Shown piece by piece: positions 60,338 through 64,000 of a stretch of DNA of 64,000 bases (within the stretch, counting starts at the first letter, position 1; each line of letters opens with the position of its first letter). Made by a program: the position numbers and the translations under genes. The stretch comes from a virus, in IMG/VR virus record IMGVR_UViG_3300024239_000355, positions 124,001-188,000 of that record; one strand, written 5' to 3'. The notes below the pieces were generated by a model. That model was not told the DNA's origin. It saw only the letters and a list, made by a program, of their open reading frames with translations, and searched no databases.

Positions 60338-61450
60338 TTAGATCAGGAAGCTCACCGGCATTGGTTCAACTTCCATATCTGTCGTATCAATTGATTCCTT
60401 CAGCTTCTCGCTGAAATCGTCGTCCCAGTTCTGGATAATCTCCATCATGCGGACAACCAGCAATGTAGCAGAAATCAAGTCGTCGTGTGTCCCAGATTTG
60501 GCTTCGAACCCATCAGCCTTTGCAACAAAGGTTTTCAGTTCCTTAACCAACCGCATACTGTTCAAACCAATACGCGCACTCTCCACCAAGCTTTTGAAAC
60601 GCATACAGGCAGTCAGCTTGTTGCGCGGAGTGGTATTCAATCCATAACGCTTCCTCCCGCCACCACCATTCCGCTTTGGCTCAAGGATGAATTCACCAGG
60701 GAAGACCTCAAGACCGGTATCGTTGATCACGACCATCGCAGCGTCACCGTAACCACCATTGTTTTCGAACGACCAATAGATGGATGGTTCTGAGATTTGG
60801 AGTGGATGTTCCCTGAGTTCACGGTAGAGCCGGTGGAGAACCTTCAGCAACACGCTGACCTGACCACGGATATCGGTGCTGTTCGAACACCACTCAGCCA
60901 CCTGTTTGAAGTCGGGTAGCTGATAGACTTGGATTGCGGAGAAATCGCGCCCGACACCACCACCCGGATCAAGACCCACTATGTAGGCGTGGTTGGGCTT
61001 GATATCGTCGTAGAAACGTATCTCGCCTTCCTTCCATTTGGGTTCCACGCCGAACATATTTTCAAGGACCATACCCGAGATCAGGGTTTCGTCCTTGGTC
61101 ACGAAACGGCAATTGTGGCTCAATACCTTGTTGGTAAAATATCGCTCAACGCCATCCACCCCGATGATGTCGTAAACTGGTTCTATGCGCCCAGTATCAA
61201 CCAGATTTGATATGAGCAAATCGGTCGGCACTGCATAGATTCGATCACCAATCGAAAGGTCTCTAACTTCAACCTCTTTATGGTCATAGCGGAACAGTAC
61301 GTGATTATCAGTACATTCCAAGTATGACCCACCGGCAAATTCTACTCGGTAAATCCGGCGATCACCCATATAGGCAATACCTTTGAAATCCTTATACCCT
61401 TGATCCGTAAGGATTTTATATCCTTTGGTATTCTCTTTAAATGTTTGCAT
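60338..61450 (-). CDS. terL: large terminase nuclease half fused to a split C-intein (fractured terL)
   Basis: Residues 1-113 are a C-intein ending LSHN, followed by Cys114 as the first extein residue. Residues 114-370 are the C-terminal part of a gp17-like terminase: the end of the ATPase region (CRFVTKDETLISGMVL) and an RNase H-like nuclease with Asp161 (IVGLDPGGG), Glu228 (YWSFENNGG) and Asp323/Asp324 (THDDLISA). T4 gp17 ends similarly with a short PVS motif. The ATPase half is not in the window and must come from a separate gene. The start at 61450 is fixed by an in-frame TAA two codons upstream, which is the stop of the homing endonuclease. Function needs trans-splicing. Confidence 0.88.
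   Translation of the reverse strand: MQTFKENTKGYKILTDQGYKDFKGIAYMGDRRIYRVEFAGGSYLECTDNHVLFRYDHKEVEVRDLSIGDRIYAVPTDLLISNLVDTGRIEPVYDIIGVDGVERYFTNKVLSHNCRFVTKDETLISGMVLENMFGVEPKWKEGEIRFYDDIKPNHAYIVGLDPGGGVGRDFSAIQVYQLPDFKQVAEWCSNSTDIRGQVSVLLKVLHRLYRELREHPLQISEPSIYWSFENNGGYGDAAMVVINDTGLEVFPGEFILEPKRNGGGGRKRYGLNTTPRNKLTACMRFKSLVESARIGLNSMRLVKELKTFVAKADGFEAKSGTHDDLISATLLVVRMMEIIQNWDDDFSEKLKESIDTTDMEVEPMPVSFLI
61112..61450 (-). other. atypically split C-intein of TerL (113 aa)
   Basis: It starts MQTFKENTKGYKILTDQGYK and contains the block B motif ECTDNH (45-50), a linker with DLSIGD (64-69) and the C-terminal blocks VYDIIGVDG and VLSHN. Because block B is here, the partner N-intein must be very short (about 25 residues with block A only). 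This is the arrangement of the known AceL-TerL-type inteins from environmental phages. It has no internal endonuclease. Confidence 0.85.
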
Positions 61451-61453
61451 TAG

Positions 61454-63223
61454 TTAACCTTTGTTGTTTCTCCATATAAATTTGTAATGTCCACAATCCC
61501 ACAGACGATGAAACCCACGTTCCAACATAATTTCCACTTCTGTTTTAGAAGGATCAAAACCCTCTTTTACTAATTTATGCTTCATAAATTTCTGTCGGGC
61601 GTACCGATAGCCTCCATTAACCCAAAAATATCCCGGCTTGGTGACCGACACTAACTCAAAACCCATTGCCCGATACACCGTACCATCGTTACTCCACCGT
61701 CGATCTGCGTAACTCACAACCGATGTAGGATTTTCTTGTTTAACAAAATATACAAATAAACGTGATGCCCCGCCAACACACCGGGTCGAGGTAGCATAAC
61801 GAATTAACTCCCAGCCATCACCATTGAAGCGATTGCGCCCAAACGTCATTAAGGCAACAAGTTCGTCACCATAATATAGCCCCACCGCAACAGAAGATGG
61901 GGTATATCCTTGCGAATGGTACAACGATAAGAACAAACGTTCAGCTTCAACATCAACCGGTGCAATAACACATTGACGCGCATAAACCGCCTTCTGGTTT
62001 ATACCCAATGCCGTGCGAATACGTCCTTCCACTAATGGTCGGTTGGTAAGCCACTCATCTTCAAAAATAGTCAGAAGATGAATATTCTGCTCATTACAAC
62101 GTTCCAATTTCATCAAATGATAATTACGATCCTTACCATTGGCTTCCGAATGCCAATACACACCACAATATTCAATTGCGATATTTTTTTGAGGAACGTA
62201 AATGTCCAATTCATACGGTGCAATGATACGTCTCGAATTCCGGATCAAATCAAAACCACAGGTTTCAACAAATTTCGCCATATCCTCTTCCCCAATTGAA
62301 GTCCTTTTGGGGTAGCACGATGGACACCGAGGCATACTACCAGCATATAAATCATCAAAAAATTCAGTCGAGCACTCATTACACCGCCATTTATGGTCGA
62401 TACAAATCCCCCCATATTCTTCCAACGTGAATAACGGCGTGACATTCCCGACACGCCCCGCCAATGCCATATACGTGTGACGCATTCGACTTGCGGCAAT
62501 CGCCCGCTTTACCACATCATTTTGAGAAGCATATTCAGTCCCAAACCGCTCTTGTATAGATTTTCGTCCTTTTTCGCGCGTTGGTTTATGTAATAGGGTT
62601 GTACAAACCCCATAGCGATCAAGATTCGTCTGAACAACTTTTTCACGCACAGCCGTATCAAACATATGATGACCACCATATTTTTTCTGCTGTACCTCCT
62701 TAATTTGTTCTTGCACCGTCAACGCAGACAGCGGTGAAGATGTTCCATACCGCTCGTTACACGTTGTTCGGACCTTTTTGCGCACTTCCTCCGACGACAT
62801 TGGCGTATTTCCGCCATACCGTTCCATATTGGTACATGCCGCTTTTTCACGCACTTCTTTTGATGCCATCGGAGTGTTCCCACCATACCGCTCCGTATTA
62901 GTCTGCTGGCGCCGTTGGTTAATTTCTTCCACGGCACTACTTGTGCGCCGATCCCATGTCCACCGCGCAGCACATTCTTTCGAACCACATGTGTTGGCGT
63001 AACTATGATCCTTTTGATAGAATTTCTTGGAAGTACCACAATAGGGGCAACTTTCCATCACACCAGTGATGAAAGTTTCATAATACGCTTGGTAAGTGAA
63101 ACCATGGTCGCGCAAATGCCGTGTAAACGCCCCAGTCTTACGTGAGTATGGTTTACCATCTATACGCGATATAACAACTGGTTGTAAAAGTTCGTCGCAC
63201 ATAACAAACCCACAAAGCTTCAT
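61454..63223 (-). CDS. Hef-like homing endonuclease with Vsr-type nuclease domain, 589 aa
   Basis: Paralogue of the enzyme at 7136-8956. The N-terminal zinc site has CPYCG and CGSKEC. About six RYGGNTPM-type repeats (residues about 110-260) follow, then a zinc ribbon (CNEC, CPSC). The Vsr-like core has PYELDIYVP, AIEYCGVYWHSE, YHLMKLERC and TIFEDEWL. The C-terminal domain has GGASRLFVYF and YADRRWSND. The ATG at 63223 is chosen over a TTG at 63235. It ends in the same frame as the terminase half, 3 bases before its start. It probably spreads the fractured terminase locus by cutting intein-free or uninterrupted alleles. Confidence 0.8.
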   Translation of the reverse strand: MKLCGFVMCDELLQPVVISRIDGKPYSRKTGAFTRHLRDHGFTYQAYYETFITGVMESCPYCGTSKKFYQKDHSYANTCGSKECAARWTWDRRTSSAVEEINQRRQQTNTERYGGNTPMASKEVREKAACTNMERYGGNTPMSSEEVRKKVRTTCNERYGTSSPLSALTVQEQIKEVQQKKYGGHHMFDTAVREKVVQTNLDRYGVCTTLLHKPTREKGRKSIQERFGTEYASQNDVVKRAIAASRMRHTYMALAGRVGNVTPLFTLEEYGGICIDHKWRCNECSTEFFDDLYAGSMPRCPSCYPKRTSIGEEDMAKFVETCGFDLIRNSRRIIAPYELDIYVPQKNIAIEYCGVYWHSEANGKDRNYHLMKLERCNEQNIHLLTIFEDEWLTNRPLVEGRIRTALGINQKAVYARQCVIAPVDVEAERLFLSLYHSQGYTPSSVAVGLYYGDELVALMTFGRNRFNGDGWELIRYATSTRCVGGASRLFVYFVKQENPTSVVSYADRRWSNDGTVYRAMGFELVSVTKPGYFWVNGGYRYARQKFMKHKLVKEGFDPSKTEVEIMLERGFHRLWDCGHYKFIWRNNKG

Positions 63224-63244
63224 GTATAATGACAATAAACCAAC

Positions 63245-63346
63245 TTAGGCTCCGCTCATAGTAATATTCTTATCGCCATGTTGTTCAGTGCTTTTTGCAA
63301 AAAATTTTTCAATTCCAAAACGGTAAGCGATTTCAATAAGCCTCAT
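63245..63346 (-). CDS. possible small protein between the homing endonuclease genes, 33 aa
   Basis: A frame beginning MRLIEIAYRFGIEKFFAKST starts inside the stop of the partial endonuclease gene (ATGA overlap at 63343-63346) and ends 21 bases before the next start. The coupling overlap supports it as a real gene. It is too short to classify. Apart from this frame the interval 63224-63342 shows nothing. Confidence 0.3.
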   Translation of the reverse strand: MRLIEIAYRFGIEKFFAKSTEQHGDKNITMSGA

Positions 63347-64000
63347 TTGATGACCTCATATTTGTCAGCCGCATCAAACACCCAGAATTCAAATACGAAT
63401 CCTGCATCCTCACAGGCTTTTTTCTTGCGTCTGTTGTTCTCAATCCGACTTTCATACCCTGGACGCCCACCCGCGTCGTACCACCACCGACTCTTCACTT
63501 CGATAATGCGGTTCTCCTTGGGTATGTAGATGTCTGGGTAATATTTCGAATTCCGATTTGGTACGGCTATGTACGGAATGATTGGGACTTCGACATCCTT
63601 CAAAACATAGCTGTCATGTACCTTGATCTCGTCTTCGACGTATTGTTCCAGTAATAATGAAACAACTCGCCCCTCAAAACCACGAATACCAATTACACGT
63701 CCTGACGGTAATGTGTAGTCGTAAATACTTGCATTACCCTTAGCCGATTGCCGAATACAACTCGGATGCAAATACATATTCTCGATACCATACCGATCAA
63801 GATTTGTCTTACGGCGTTTGTCGATAATTTCTTCTTTACGAGCAACAGTATGCTTGGCAAATTGCTTCATCGTCTGGTCATGGTTGTTGTAGTTTGGATC
63901 GCCATAACGAGCTTCCTTGGTTTCTCGTGACTTCAGATTGCCCCGCTGCCACCCATCCAGCCCGTTCTCATCAAGCTGGCGGTTGGTCGCTACTCGGCGT
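63343..64000 (-). CDS. homing endonuclease of PD-(D/E)XK type (partial, runs off the right edge)
   Basis: The frame is open to position 64000 and the visible 218 residues are the C-terminal part. RYGDPNYNNHD and DRYGIENMYLHPSC repeats are of the same DNA-binding kind as in the two Hef-like enzymes. The nuclease core reads YYPDIYIPKENRIIEVKSRW, a D ... E-x-K motif, followed by KKKACEDAGFVFEFWVF, the usual helix and last strand of this fold. It lies upstream of the second endonuclease and terminase half, so it is probably part of the material inserted between the two terminase gene halves. Confidence 0.72.
   Translation of the reverse strand, partial: RRVATNRQLDENGLDGWQRGNLKSRETKEARYGDPNYNNHDQTMKQFAKHTVARKEEIIDKRRKTNLDRYGIENMYLHPSCIRQSAKGNASIYDYTLPSGRVIGIRGFEGRVVSLLLEQYVEDEIKVHDSYVLKDVEVPIIPYIAVPNRNSKYYPDIYIPKENRIIEVKSRWWYDAGGRPGYESRIENNRRKKKACEDAGFVFEFWVFDAADKYEVIK

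Noticed and set aside
1-64000. tRNA genes, rRNA and CRISPR arrays
   Set aside because: Gaps of more than 100 bases were read for cloverleaf ends and evenly spaced repeats. None was convincing. The regular repeats in the window are protein-coding fibre or endonuclease repeats.

Overview
The window is a piece of a large tailed bacteriophage genome of the T4 superfamily (myovirus-like). The evidence is a T4-type replication and recombination block (clamp loader small subunit gp62, helicase UvsW, UvsY, recombinase UvsX, single-strand binding protein gp32, a gp4-like nuclease), the nuclease half of a gp17-type large terminase, recurring TAAATA-type late promoter boxes, and a very long run of tail-fibre genes. 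Genes are packed, often with overlapping stop and start codons. No ribosomal RNA or tRNA gene was seen. Sharp sigma70-type promoters (TTGAC-17-TATAAT-like) suggest a proteobacterial-type host, but the host cannot be named.

Layout. (1) 1-3,862, minus strand: an operon led by a gp62-like gene, followed by a zinc-finger protein, small unknown proteins and a partial gene resembling the catalytic core of DnaE. (2) 4,066-5,394, plus strand: a small structural-type protein and two early-type genes behind a strong sigma70 promoter. (3) 5,389-16,223, minus strand: unknown genes, an ATP-grasp protein, a Hef-like homing endonuclease, UvsW interrupted by a class 3 intein, a complete aspartate carbamoyltransferase, a gp4-like nuclease, UvsY, UvsX and gp32. 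(4) 16,488-42,655 and 46,290-57,311, minus strand: about 37 kb of virion adhesin genes (LamG, Ig-like, pectin-lyase-like and tail-fibre repeats, a DUF4376 protein and a subtilisin-like protease), in operons behind TAAATA boxes and ended by hairpins. The genes share interchangeable N- and C-terminal modules. (5) 42,816-46,262, plus strand: two tandem small-RNA transcription units with their own promoters and terminators, then five early-type genes of unknown function. (6) 57,368-60,102: a gene with an ADP-ribosyltransferase-like N terminus, a roughly 360-nt structured RNA unit on the minus strand, and a miniature leucyl-tRNA synthetase lacking the editing domain. (7) 60,124-64,000, minus strand: a small membrane protein and the C-terminal half of the large terminase fused to an atypically split C-intein, followed on the upstream side by two homing endonuclease genes.

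The replication genes work together in recombination-dependent replication: UvsX filaments loaded by UvsY on gp32-coated DNA, with UvsW processing branched DNA. Aspartate carbamoyltransferase would feed pyrimidine synthesis. The adhesin locus builds the receptor-binding apparatus. The most unusual material is the cluster at 57.3-64 kb (mini leucyl-tRNA synthetase, divergent structured RNA, leucine-rich leader peptide, fractured terminase with split intein) and the pair of small-RNA genes at 42.85-43.19 kb.
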